Below, piece by piece: positions 5,871 to 17,590 of a DNA stretch of 32,311 bases. The position numbers were made by a program, and so were the translations under genes. The stretch is from the NCBI GenBank assembly GCA_002780895.1, contig PEUB01000009.1:1-32311 (forward strand). Direction: 5' to 3'. The DNA comes from Nitrospirae bacterium CG02_land_8_20_14_3_00_41_53 (GTDB taxonomy: Bacteria; Nitrospirota; Thermodesulfovibrionia; Thermodesulfovibrionales; SM23-35). The notes under the pieces were generated by a model. It was not told the origin of the DNA, ran no database searches, and saw only the letters and a list, made by a program, of their open reading frames with translations. Position 1 is the first letter of the stretch. Each line of letters opens with the position of its first letter.

Positions 5871-8516
5871 TTATCTGTCTGCAGATGAAAAATACCCGTG
5901 CTTTTTTATTAATTCATTCCCTTTGTTTATAAAAAACCAGTAATAATCATATTTATCTTCTGCTACTGGATATAAGCCTAAATATTTTTTTGTTTCACTT
6001 CCCATACTTTCCAATCGTGTTGTTTCATACGGCGGATTCCCTATCACACAGTTAAACCCAGAATTTTCCTTCTCTCCTCTTTCAGTGTAGAAAACCTCCG
6101 GAAATTCAAGTTTCCAGTGAAAAAACTTTTTTTCTTTTGCAATGCTTAAAGCCCTTTTACATCTTTCCACATTTTCAGGAAAAGCCTCTTTATCAAGAGC
6201 CATAGTGTATGCAAGTTGTTCCAAATATCCGACATTTTTGCCTAACTCTGTAAAATACTTTGCAGTTGCAACATCAAATCTTCTTCTGATAGGGTCAACC
6301 TCTTCCTGCACATGGTTGTAGAGGGCATAGCTCTTTTTAGCCTCTGTAATGGTCGCATCTGTTAATTCAGATACCTGAAGTAGAAAGGAAAGTGCGCGCT
6401 GAACCTTTGCATAGGCATCCGAGCCGGGGATAATGACATCCGAGATATCAAATACTCCTATCAAACTATTCCCGCACTTCAGATGATGGTCAAGGAAAGA
6501 GAGCGGTGCTCCGAGGGTAAAGGAGTCAAGCCACAGAGAAAGCTTTGCAAGTTCAACAGCCATGTCATTGAGGTCAACACCGTAGATGCAGCGTTTCATG
6601 ACCATGCGCTTTATGATATTTACTTCGGTAAGCTTACTATTATCAATACTCACACCCTGCCTTTTAATTTCTTTAAGGATTTCTGCTCTTAATTCTTCAA
6701 TCTTTTTTATAACCGGATTTTCGGGATAATCGGCAAGAAAAGACACTATCCTGTCAGAAATAAAATCAACTGTATGGACAAGAAAATGACCGCTCCCCAT
6801 TGCAGGGTCAAGGACTTTGATATCGAAAATCGTATTGAATACCTTATTTCCCAATTCCAGCATTTTTGCCCTATAGCCCTGAATGCCGCTTGTTGATTTT
6901 TGCTTTTGCAATGCTTTGGTGGTATTTTCAAACTCAGCAAGCAGACTTTTGGCAGCTTCCAGCTTTTCATCAATCATAGGGCCGACTGTGTTTCTCACGA
7001 TATATTCAACAATATAATGAGGTGTGTAATAAGAACCTGTGGCCTTCCTTTCATGTTTTGAGTTCTCGATATAAACCGCATCAGTCTGTTTCCTGCTGAT
7101 AACCTTATCTTCTTTTTTAATCTCGGATGCCTTCTTCCAGAATGATTTACCCTTCTCTCTGACCTCAGCCATCTCTTCTTCTGCAATCTGGACATGAAAT
7201 TCAAGCAGTCCCTCGTATATATCTCCAAGATGTCTAACATTAAGAGAAGAATAATCTATGAAAGGAGCCGTAGATGGTGCATATTCGCCCTCATGGTCAG
7301 TTGTAAGAATCTCTATTGCCTTTGCAATGAAGGGATCTGGCATTTTATTTGTGGATAGAAAACTATTCTTCTGAGTTTCAAATAAACCGCCATTGTAGAC
7401 AGGCACATTCAGCGCTGAATCACCATTTGCAATGATATTACAGAGGCTCTCGAGTTTTGCCCAGTATGCATAAGACTGCTTGCTTATTTTAGCAAGCTCT
7501 GTCGTTGCCAATTCTTGATGGATATCCCGTTTAAGTTTTAAGAGGCTGACTTTGTTATATCCTTCTTCCCCTACAGGCAGGAGATTTCTGCTTTCAGCAT
7601 AAAGAAGAAAAAGCAGGCGGTAAAGCAAGGTAAGACATCCTTTAAAGATTTCCTTTCTGCTCTCATCAGTTTCTTTTTTCACTGAAAGAGCATATCTTCT
7701 GTAATGAACAAAACCCTCAGCAAGTCCTTCAAAAACCTCGTCAAAAATTAACTCTTTTAATTTTGTGCTTACTCTTGCAGCATAATCTTCTGTTCCTTTT
7801 AGATGTTGATCAAGCCATGTCGCTCCGGTGACAGGATCAGGTATAAATGCATCTCTTGAGAAAAAGAGATAGAAATAGAGAAACTTTTCAAAATCACCTC
7901 TAATGAGTATTTCTTCGAGGTCTATTTCAAAGAAATTCCCTGAGCGTGACGCTGCCTTGTAATAGAAAAGCCTCCAGTGCTTTCCATTCGTAAGGATTGC
8001 CCAGTTTATCTTGCCGTCTGTATGCAGATGCACGTCTTCGAGATATTTAACGGTCTGGGCTGTTGGGTCACGGCTGTCAAGAATGTCTGTTTTGTCGGAA
8101 TCATTAAGACGTCTTCCCCAGTATTTGGCTTCAAGAATTGTCAATGCCTGAGAAAAGAATTTTTTGGGCTCGGTTTTATCCTTGCTTGCTGTTTTCAAGG
8201 CGCTTGAATCTTTGAACAATGCATAATCAGGTCTTTTCTTCTTAAAACCCCTGCGTGTTAGAGGCTGGACATTATACGCATAGCCGAGTTCAGTGAGCAC
8301 AGGTCTGATAAATTTATCTTCAAGGTCGGCCTCTTGCCCTGGCCCAAGATTCAAATCTTTAATCGTGCCGTAAGATTTCGTGACGGCTTCAAAGACCTTG
8401 CCGATCTTTTCCTTCTGTTCATTCCACAGGGAAGTTGTAGGCAGGTGGTGTTCAAGGTAGTTGTTTGAGAAAAGGTTCTGGTTGTTCCAGAGAAATAATC
8501 CAGTCTTTTCAGGCAT
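5871..8516 (-). CDS. Type IIG (Eco57I-like) restriction-modification protein, C-terminally truncated
   Basis: The 881-aa frame has an N-terminal PD-(D/E)xK nuclease (RPDYALF with Asp97; LEAKYW with Glu129 and Lys131), a long helical linker, and an N6-adenine methyltransferase domain with motif I DPAMGSGHF from residue 570 and motif IV NPPYE from 827. It stops 54 residues after that motif with GYFSSADR, just where such proteins normally read GYFSFITPN and go on for several hundred residues as the target-recognition domain. That part is missing, so the protein probably cannot recognise a site and is likely inactive. I chose ATG 8516; an in-frame TTG 27 bp upstream has no better support. TTGAAA (8546-8551) and GATACT (8524-8529), 16 bp apart, form a promoter only 7 bp from the ATG, suggesting a leaderless message. 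Confidence 0.8.
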   Translation of the reverse strand: MPEKTGLFLWNNQNLFSNNYLEHHLPTTSLWNEQKEKIGKVFEAVTKSYGTIKDLNLGPGQEADLEDKFIRPVLTELGYAYNVQPLTRRGFKKKRPDYALFKDSSALKTASKDKTEPKKFFSQALTILEAKYWGRRLNDSDKTDILDSRDPTAQTVKYLEDVHLHTDGKINWAILTNGKHWRLFYYKAASRSGNFFEIDLEEILIRGDFEKFLYFYLFFSRDAFIPDPVTGATWLDQHLKGTEDYAARVSTKLKELIFDEVFEGLAEGFVHYRRYALSVKKETDESRKEIFKGCLTLLYRLLFLLYAESRNLLPVGEEGYNKVSLLKLKRDIHQELATTELAKISKQSYAYWAKLESLCNIIANGDSALNVPVYNGGLFETQKNSFLSTNKMPDPFIAKAIEILTTDHEGEYAPSTAPFIDYSSLNVRHLGDIYEGLLEFHVQIAEEEMAEVREKGKSFWKKASEIKKEDKVISRKQTDAVYIENSKHERKATGSYYTPHYIVEYIVRNTVGPMIDEKLEAAKSLLAEFENTTKALQKQKSTSGIQGYRAKMLELGNKVFNTIFDIKVLDPAMGSGHFLVHTVDFISDRIVSFLADYPENPVIKKIEELRAEILKEIKRQGVSIDNSKLTEVNIIKRMVMKRCIYGVDLNDMAVELAKLSLWLDSFTLGAPLSFLDHHLKCGNSLIGVFDISDVIIPGSDAYAKVQRALSFLLQVSELTDATITEAKKSYALYNHVQEEVDPIRRRFDVATAKYFTELGKNVGYLEQLAYTMALDKEAFPENVERCKRALSIAKEKKFFHWKLEFPEVFYTERGEKENSGFNCVIGNPPYETTRLESMGSETKKYLGLYPVAEDKYDYYWFFINKGNELIKKHGYFSSADR

Positions 8517-8655
8517 ACAGTAAAGTATCAGGATTCTTGACAATTTTTCAAGGATTAAACTATCTTTTCAGGGGTTGGAACGAGACTTACTTGAGCAAAG
8601 GGTAAGCTCAAAGGAGCACCATAGGCGGAGAAGGCATTACTTTTTTTTCATTTTC

Positions 8656-9210
8656 TTATTCAGGCTGTCGGAACGGATTTGCCCTCAGTACCTGAGAAAG
8701 TTTTAAAGGTCTTCCTTCAAATACAAAGACTGCCAGACCCCTGTCTTCTGTTCTTTTGCCTCCGGCTATCCAGGTGCCCTTCCATGATACATTGACGGAA
8801 ACTACTGAATCCTCTATCTCAACCCATGTTGGAGTAAATGTGAGTTCAGCGCTGTCAAAACTTTTAATGACACCGATAAGTTCCCTATAGCCATCTTTTG
8901 TAGAACTCCTCTCGAGGGTTTCACGGTCATTCTTTATATAGGCATTTCTAATAGTCTCCGCAAGTCCAAATGCCTCTTGTGCTATCTTCGATTCCGGCGA
9001 AACCGGCCTGACCTCTTTCTTGCCGCATGATAGCAGGAGTAAGACTCCAATAAGATAAATAAAAATTAAAAATGTAAAATGTAAAATTATGGAATTTCTT
9101 ATTTTTGAATTTTTTATCTGAAAATCCCCCCTCCCCCCCTTTGCTAAAGGGGGGTTAGGGGGGATTACTTTTATTGTACTTTCTATAACTATGTTATATA
9201 AATTTTTCAT
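8656..9210 (-). CDS. Putative lipoprotein with a repeat-extended leader
   Basis: The product has a hydrophobic stretch (LIFIYLIGVLLLLSC) ending in a lipobox with Cys62 and a soluble domain of about 120 residues (QEAFGLAETIRNAYIKNDRE, later SVNVSWKGTWIAGGKR) resembling NTF2-like or DUF-type secreted domains; I cannot name the family. Residues 16-30 (IPPNPPLAKGGRGDF) are translated from the palindromic repeat at 9123-9166, so the leader is about 61 residues, far longer than the usual 20. The ATG at 9210 has no Shine-Dalgarno; the real start is uncertain and may have been displaced by the repeat. It follows gyrB on the same strand, 25 bp after its stop. Confidence 0.6.
   Translation of the reverse strand: MKNLYNIVIESTIKVIPPNPPLAKGGRGDFQIKNSKIRNSIILHFTFLIFIYLIGVLLLLSCGKKEVRPVSPESKIAQEAFGLAETIRNAYIKNDRETLERSSTKDGYRELIGVIKSFDSAELTFTPTWVEIEDSVVSVNVSWKGTWIAGGKRTEDRGLAVFVFEGRPLKLSQVLRANPFRQPE
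9123..9166. repeat. C/G-run palindromic repeat
   Basis: AATCCCCCC at one end and GGGGGGATT at the other flank an imperfect palindrome with TTTGCTAAAG in the centre. On the minus strand it is read as PPNPPLAKGGRGDF, a peptide familiar from dispersed repeats in several phyla. A related element lies in ispD at 28351-28434. Confidence 0.75.
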
Positions 9211-9235
9211 TTTAAATTTTAAATTAAGGTAACGC

Positions 9236-12821
<3,586 letters not shown>

Positions 12822-12828
12822 AATCCCT

Positions 12829-12840
12829 CCTCTACGAGTC
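12829..12840. repeat. 12-bp motif shared by dnaN and dnaA leaders (copy 1)
   Basis: CCTCTACGAGTC on the plus strand (GACTCGTAGAGG in the sense of the genes) lies directly upstream of the dnaN ATG and includes part of its ribosome binding site. The same 12 bases precede dnaA at 14206-14217. Here the motif extends into a small palindrome CTACGAGTCGTAG. Confidence 0.6.
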
Positions 12841-12864
12841 GTAGATTGCTTTCTACGGATAACC

Positions 12865-14196
12865 TTACACTTTTATTTTCCGTAAAAGGTTTTCAATCAT
12901 CCTGTTAAATGCTTCATCCTTTCCCCTTTTATCTTCAACCTGTTTACAAGAATATATAACAGTTGCATGGTTTTTACCGCCGAAGTTTTTTCCTATATCA
13001 TTAAGAGACATACTTGTCATTTGCTTGCTTAAGTACATCGCTATCTGCCGTGGTAGGGCAATTTCCTTTGTTCTTTTTTTTGCCTTTATATCAGCTAATT
13101 TAAGGGCAAAATGTTCACAGACTACCTTCTGTATAAGGTCTGTTGTTACGGGTTTCTCATCTTCTTCAATGAGATCTCGCAGGATATTCTTTGCCATTTC
13201 ATTATCTATAGGCCTTCCTGTTAAAGATGCCTGAGCACCCAAACGAATAAGACAGCCCTCTAATTCCCGGATATTCGATTTTACTTTTGATGCCAGATAA
13301 TAAGCAACTTCCTCAGATACATTTATTTTTTCCATCTCAGCCTTTTTAAGTATTATCGCCATCCTTGTCTCTAACTCAGGAGGCTGAATATCAGCGATAA
13401 GTCCCATACTGAATCTTGATCTGAGCCTGTCTGTAATAGCACCAATCTCTTTCGGAGGTCTGTCGCTTGAAATCACTATCTGTTTTTGCTTTTCGTAAAG
13501 TGCATTAAATGTATGAAAAAATTCCTCCTGCGTTTGTGTTTTATTTGCGATAAAATGTATATCGTCAAGGAGTAAGAGATCGACATTCCTATATTTTTCT
13601 TTTAGTTCGCTCATCTTCATGTGTCTTATAGCTGATACTACCTCATTCGTAAATTGTTCCGCAGTAACGAAAATAACTGTAATGTCAGGACTTTTATCAA
13701 TTACAGCATTCCCAATAGCATTTATAAGATGTGTCTTGCCGAGACCTACCCCGCCATAGACAAAAAAGGGATTGTATGTCCTGCCTGGTGCTTCGGCAAC
13801 TGCCTTTGCTGCTGCTTGGGCAAACTGGTTACTCGACCCGATTACAAAGTTTTCGAATATATATTTCGGATTAAGATATATCCCCCTGCTTGCAAGTTTT
13901 TGCCTCCGGCTTTCTAACCGCATATCCATCTTCTTGACAACAGGGTCTATTTTCTCTACTAATTTATAACGCACTGTTACCGGGTACCCTAAAATACCTT
14001 CTATTGACTCGGCTATTATGTCTGGATAGTTATCCTCTATCCAATCCTTAAAGAACCGGTTGGGAATGTCTATAGTTGCCTGTTGTTCCTTCACCTGAGA
14101 AAGTTTGATTGGTTTAAACCATAGCTCAAGTATACTGTTACCAATCTTTTCTTCAATCTTTAAAAGACTGTTATTCCATATATCTTCCAGGGTCAT
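12865..14196 (-). CDS. dnaA: Chromosomal replication initiator DnaA
   Basis: This 443-aa AAA+ ATPase binds DnaA boxes at oriC and melts DNA. Domain I is residues 1-80; a short linker follows; domain III has Walker A GGVGLGKTH (148-156), Walker B LLLLDDIHF, and the sensor segment TDRLRSRFSMGL; domain IV ends with the signature MSLNDIGKNFGGKNHATVIY that reads the DnaA box. Length is typical. The message is likely shared with dnaN (43 bp downstream). The start ATG 14196 has AAGG at 14201-14204 and GAGG at 14206-14209 upstream, the latter inside the motif shared with dnaN. The AT-rich stretch upstream is the probable origin. Confidence 0.97.
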   Translation of the reverse strand: MTLEDIWNNSLLKIEEKIGNSILELWFKPIKLSQVKEQQATIDIPNRFFKDWIEDNYPDIIAESIEGILGYPVTVRYKLVEKIDPVVKKMDMRLESRRQKLASRGIYLNPKYIFENFVIGSSNQFAQAAAKAVAEAPGRTYNPFFVYGGVGLGKTHLINAIGNAVIDKSPDITVIFVTAEQFTNEVVSAIRHMKMSELKEKYRNVDLLLLDDIHFIANKTQTQEEFFHTFNALYEKQKQIVISSDRPPKEIGAITDRLRSRFSMGLIADIQPPELETRMAIILKKAEMEKINVSEEVAYYLASKVKSNIRELEGCLIRLGAQASLTGRPIDNEMAKNILRDLIEEDEKPVTTDLIQKVVCEHFALKLADIKAKKRTKEIALPRQIAMYLSKQMTSMSLNDIGKNFGGKNHATVIYSCKQVEDKRGKDEAFNRMIENLLRKIKV

Positions 14197-14205
14197 ATAA
14201 CCTTA

Positions 14206-14217
14206 CCTCTACGAGTC
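14206..14217. repeat. 12-bp motif shared by dnaN and dnaA leaders (copy 2)
   Basis: This is an exact repeat of the 12 bases at 12829-12840, at the equivalent place in the dnaA leader, 10 bp upstream of its ATG. A common regulator or antisense target for both messages is possible; so is simple duplication of a leader. Confidence 0.6.
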
Positions 14218-14531
14218 ATTAAAAAATCACTAACAATTTACTAACATATGTTAATAACTATCTGGGAGATGTAACATTATATCCAAATATTAACAGGTAA
14301 GACAAGAAAAACTGTTATCATTTTGTTTGGAATAATGCTAAAAGCACCAACCATAAAAAAAGTTAAAAACTAAACTTCTTTATTCTATTTTTTATCAACA
14401 TCAAAAACGTTGTTCTATATTATTTAAATCCTACTTCTTAACTTACAAACACTTTCTACTATAACTACTATTTTATTGTTACTTTATTATTTCAGATATT
14501 ATTATAGCAGTAGAAATCCAAAAAAATATCC
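14218..14531. other. Probable replication origin (oriC) region between dnaA and prfB
   Basis: The gap between dnaA and prfB is 335 bp and strongly AT-rich. It contains TTATCAACA (14392-14400), one base off the TTATCCACA DnaA box; TGTTAATAA (14249-14257), whose complement TTATTAACA is also box-like; and a perfect 12-bp palindrome TAACATATGTTA (14242-14253). No protein-coding frame is plausible. Position next to dnaA is the usual place for oriC in bacteria. No exact TTATCCACA is present, so confidence is moderate. Confidence 0.5.
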
Positions 14532-15630
14532 TTACTTTTTTTTCAGATAGGCCTTTATAAAGTCATCTATATCTCCATCGAGCACAGCATCAACATTGCC
14601 TATTTCAACACCTGTTCTGTGGTCTTTTACAATTCTATAAGGTTGCAGGATATAAGACCTTATTTGATTTCCCCAAGCAATCCCTTTTTTATTTCCGACA
14701 AAACCCTCTATCTTCTTTTTCTGCTCCCTCAGCCTCAGATCATAAAGACGGGCCTTAAGTATCTTCATAGCAATGGCTTTATTTTTATGCTGAGAGCGCT
14801 CGTTCTGACAGCTTACAATAATACCAGTCGGAATATGAGTAAGCCTTACAGCAGATGAGGTCTTATTTACATGCTGTCCTCCTGCACCAGAGGCCCTGAA
14901 TGTCTCCATCTTTATATCATCTTCTTTTATTTCAATATCAATGTCGTCTTCAACCTCTGGATAAATCAGGACAGCTACAAAAGAAGTATGCCTTCTCTTG
15001 TTTGCATCATAAGGTGAGATTCTGACAAGCCTATGTACTCCTGCCTCAGCCTTCATGTAACCGTATGCATATGGACCTGTTACTGTAATAGTTGCACTTT
15101 TTATACCGGCCTCATCACCTATTTGCAATTCAATAATCTGAGTACTAAATTTATGCCTTTCGGCCCACCTAAGATACATTCGCATAAGCATCTGCGCCCA
15201 GTCCTGGCTTTCTGTACCTCCTGCACCCGGATGTAGAGTAAGGATAGCATTATTTTTATCCATTTTTCCGGAAAGAAGATTCTGGATCTCCAGTGATTCT
15301 AACTCTTCTTTTAAATCTTTAATATCTTTCTGTAGGTCATTAAAAAAGAGGTTTCCACTTTCTTCTTCGAGTATGTCTATTGATTCTTCTATATAAGAGA
15401 GTTTATTAAACAGTGACTCAAAATTTAATATTATATTCTCAAGCTTTGACTTTCTTTTTAAGAGTTCCCGGGTGACGAGGGGAGATGACCACATTTTATC
15501 AGCGGTTAAGTCTTTCTTAATCCTTTCAATTTCCTCTTTTAACCCCGGTAAATCAAAGATAACCTCTTAAGGACTCTATCTTACCCCTGAGATTTAATAG
15601 CTCTTCTTTTAGCTCATTCTGTAAAAGCAT
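14532..15630 (-). CDS. prfB: Peptide chain release factor 2, with programmed +1 frameshift
   Basis: RF2 releases the peptide at UAA and UGA codons. The main frame (14532 to about 15554) has the coiled N-terminal domain, [12 protein letters not shown] (the stop-recognition loop, SPY in place of the common SPF) and [20 protein letters not shown] with the catalytic GGQ. A first short frame starts at ATG 15630 after AGGAGGTAGT and encodes [20 protein letters not shown], then LRGYL, then UGA as codon 26. A +1 shift at CTT-TGA (15553-15558) joins the two and gives 365 residues, the same length and the same codon position as in E. coli. The gene starts 9 bp after lnt ends, so the two are co-transcribed. 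Confidence 0.95.
15553..15568 (-). promoter_or_regulatory. RF2 +1 frameshift signal
   Basis: On the minus strand the order is AAGAGGT, TAT, CTT, TGA. The AGGT core resembles a Shine-Dalgarno and sits 3 nt before the slippery CTT, the spacing known to drive the prfB frameshift. When RF2 is scarce, UGA is read slowly and the ribosome slips forward, restoring RF2 synthesis. Confidence 0.92.
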
Positions 15631-15639
15631 ACTACCTCC

Positions 15640-17196
15640 TTAACCTCTTCTGGCCTTGCCAAGTAGGTTGGTTATTAATATTATAGAAAAAACAATCCAT
15701 ATGTAAGAAAAAAGATCACCGTACCTTACATAAAAACTCCTTGTGGAATCGGTCTTTATATCCCCTGTTAGTATTTCCTGCTGAAAAAGATCGGTTTTTG
15801 AAATTATCCTGCCATTGCTGTCGATAAAACCAGAGATACCTGTATTTGCCGCCCTTATTACAGGCTTTCTGTTTTCTACCGCGCGAAAAACTGCCATGCT
15901 GAAATGTTGATAGGGTCCTGTTGTCCTTCCAAACCATGCATCATTAGTAATATTTACAATAAAATCTCCCCCGTTTGAGTAAAATTTTCTTACAAGTCCA
16001 GGAAAAATGATTTCATAGCATATCAAGGTAGCAAAATCTCCCAATGGAGTCTCTGCCCTATAATAATGATCACCACGGGTATAATCCCCAATACCCACAA
16101 CAAGTTTATCCACGAAAAAGAGGACTTTTTGTAGAGGGACATATTCACCAAAAGGGACTAAATGTATTTTATCATAAATGTAAGTTATCTTTCCAGCCTT
16201 ATCAAGCAGAACAGCACTATTTGAAAGAACATATCTCTCATCCGTTTTACTCTTGATAAGTACGCTTCCGAAAAGAAGATAAGAGTTAAGCTGTTTTTGA
16301 AAATCAACGAGGTTTTTTGTATATTCAACGTCTGTTTTAAAGAAAAATGGCGCTGCTGTCTCCGGCCAGATAATTATTAATGGGGAGGAGGAAGCAGCCT
16401 TGAGCGAGAGGTCCTTATAAGTCTCTATAACAGCACCTTGATAAGCAGGCTCCCACTTTTTGTCCTGTTCGATGTTTCCCTGAATAATACTTACACTTAA
16501 CTGTTTCCCGCATCTTTCCTCTCCGAGCCTCCAGTGCCCATATATAAAGGTTGAGATGATAAACAACAAGACAAGAGAGAATCCAATTACTATCTGTGAC
16601 AATGGGAAAAGCGGCATATCCCTAATACGCTTTTTTATAAGAAATATATCTGCTATCGCACCATTAACGGCTACTATAAGAAAAGATACTCCGTAAATAC
16701 CTGTTATATCAGCAATCTGGATAACTGTAAGAAATTTATACTGACTGTATCCTATGCTCGACCAGGGAAAGCCGGTAAATAAATAAGATCGCAGGAACTC
16801 AAGCACTACCCAGAATACCGGCGCAATAAAAAGAGCCGGAAGTTTTGTGGTCTTGATGGTTATCGAGAACAAAAGTGCGAAGAAACCTGTATATAGACTG
16901 AGATAGAAACAGAGTAAACTAACAATAGCGATGCTTGCGACCAAAGGAACACCACCATAATGATTTATTGAGTAATATATCCAGTACAGGGTTCCAAAAA
17001 AATAAGGGATACCGAAAAACAGGCCGCCCTTAAATGCCTGCCCTGGTTTTCTGTCGTATAGTGACAAAAGAAAGGGAACGAGTGCTATCCATGCAAGACC
17101 GAAAAGGTCTATAGTTGGAAAGCATAATACAAGAAGGAGACCAGAGATTGATGCGAGAACATAATTTTTAAAATTATTTGGAATTTTTATGCTCAT
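15640..17196 (-). CDS. lnt: Apolipoprotein N-acyltransferase
   Basis: Lnt adds the third acyl chain to the N-terminal cysteine of lipoproteins in the inner membrane. The 518-aa protein has at least six hydrophobic segments in residues 10-220 and a periplasmic nitrilase-fold domain with the catalytic triad in place: Glu279 (IIWPETAAPF), Lys343 (YDKIHLVPFGEYVP) and Cys393 (ICYEIIFPGLV). A last membrane segment lies near the C-terminus (YIWIVFSIILITNLL). Presence of Lnt supports a Gram-negative envelope. It is upstream of prfB on the same strand. A complex hairpin element (17208-17270) begins 11 bp upstream of the start and would lie in its leader. Confidence 0.95.
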   Translation of the reverse strand: MSIKIPNNFKNYVLASISGLLLVLCFPTIDLFGLAWIALVPFLLSLYDRKPGQAFKGGLFFGIPYFFGTLYWIYYSINHYGGVPLVASIAIVSLLCFYLSLYTGFFALLFSITIKTTKLPALFIAPVFWVVLEFLRSYLFTGFPWSSIGYSQYKFLTVIQIADITGIYGVSFLIVAVNGAIADIFLIKKRIRDMPLFPLSQIVIGFSLVLLFIISTFIYGHWRLGEERCGKQLSVSIIQGNIEQDKKWEPAYQGAVIETYKDLSLKAASSSPLIIIWPETAAPFFFKTDVEYTKNLVDFQKQLNSYLLFGSVLIKSKTDERYVLSNSAVLLDKAGKITYIYDKIHLVPFGEYVPLQKVLFFVDKLVVGIGDYTRGDHYYRAETPLGDFATLICYEIIFPGLVRKFYSNGGDFIVNITNDAWFGRTTGPYQHFSMAVFRAVENRKPVIRAANTGISGFIDSNGRIISKTDLFQQEILTGDIKTDSTRSFYVRYGDLFSYIWIVFSIILITNLLGKARRG

Positions 17197-17207
17197 TATG
17201 TTTATCC

Positions 17208-17270
17208 AGCACCTTGAGAATACCCCGTACTTCCGAGAAGTGTCGGGGAATACCCTGCGGTCAAGGTGCT
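17208..17270. repeat. Nested inverted-repeat element upstream of lnt
   Basis: Outer arms AGCACCTTGA (17208-17217) and TCAAGGTGCT (17261-17270) are perfectly complementary. Inside, CCCCGTACTTC and GAAGTGTCGGGG (17223-17248) form a second hairpin with a 3-nt loop, and GAATACCC occurs twice. It resembles a dispersed palindromic element; as RNA it would form a long stem right before the lnt start codon. Confidence 0.65.
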
Positions 17271-17407
17271 TGGATTTATATGTTTGCTTAGTTTACAATG
17301 TTTACTCAGTTAATTCATCAGATAATTATTTTACTTCATAACCCATAAATAGTGCCAAATCGCATGTCTATGACAATTTTAAAGGAAATATCATGAAATT
17401 TGTAGGC

Positions 17408-17437
17408 TTGACAGTGTAAAAGTTAAAAGTGTAAAGT
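17408..17437 (+). promoter_or_regulatory. Putative promoter of tRNA-Phe
   Basis: TTGACA (17408-17413) and TAAAGT (17432-17437), 18 bp apart, end 9 bp before the tRNA. The spacer lies in a GTTAAAA-like low-complexity run, so the -10 assignment is weak although the -35 is perfect. Confidence 0.45.
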
Positions 17438-17446
17438 TAAAACCGT

Positions 17447-17522
17447 GGGCAGTTAGCTCAGTCGGTAGAGCAGAGGCCTGAAAAGCCTCGTGTCCGCAGT
17501 TCGATTCTGCGACTGCCCACCA
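17447..17522 (+). tRNA. tRNA-Phe (anticodon GAA), CCA encoded
   Basis: The 76-nt cloverleaf is complete: acceptor arms GGGCAGT and ACTGCCC, D-arm GCTC...GAGC, anticodon stem GAGGC/GCCTC around the loop CTGAAAA with anticodon GAA, T-arm CGCAG-TTCGATT-CTGCG, discriminator A and encoded CCA. No variable-arm oddities. Confidence 0.97.
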
Positions 17523-17552
17523 TAATTTTGTTTGCCCAAATATACTTTTCCC

Positions 17553-17582
17553 TTGACAAAGTATTCGATTTTAGGCTAAAAA
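17553..17582 (+). promoter_or_regulatory. Putative promoter of the MltD-like gene
   Basis: TTGACA (17553-17558) and TAAAAA (17577-17582) are 18 bp apart. The ATG at 17591 is only 8 bp beyond the -10, so transcription would begin at or next to the start codon and no Shine-Dalgarno is present, which suggests a leaderless message. Confidence 0.4.
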
Positions 17583-17590
17583 TTACCTGT

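Noticed and set aside
8591-8611. TTGAGC/GCTCAA hairpin between the RM gene and the lipoprotein gene as a terminator
   Set aside because: Six-bp stem with a 9-nt loop and no adjacent T-run on either strand.
17400-17446. GTTAAAA-like run before tRNA-Phe as a functional repeat array
   Set aside because: Irregular and short; similar A/T strings occur near 9060 and 9205, so it reads as low-complexity sequence.
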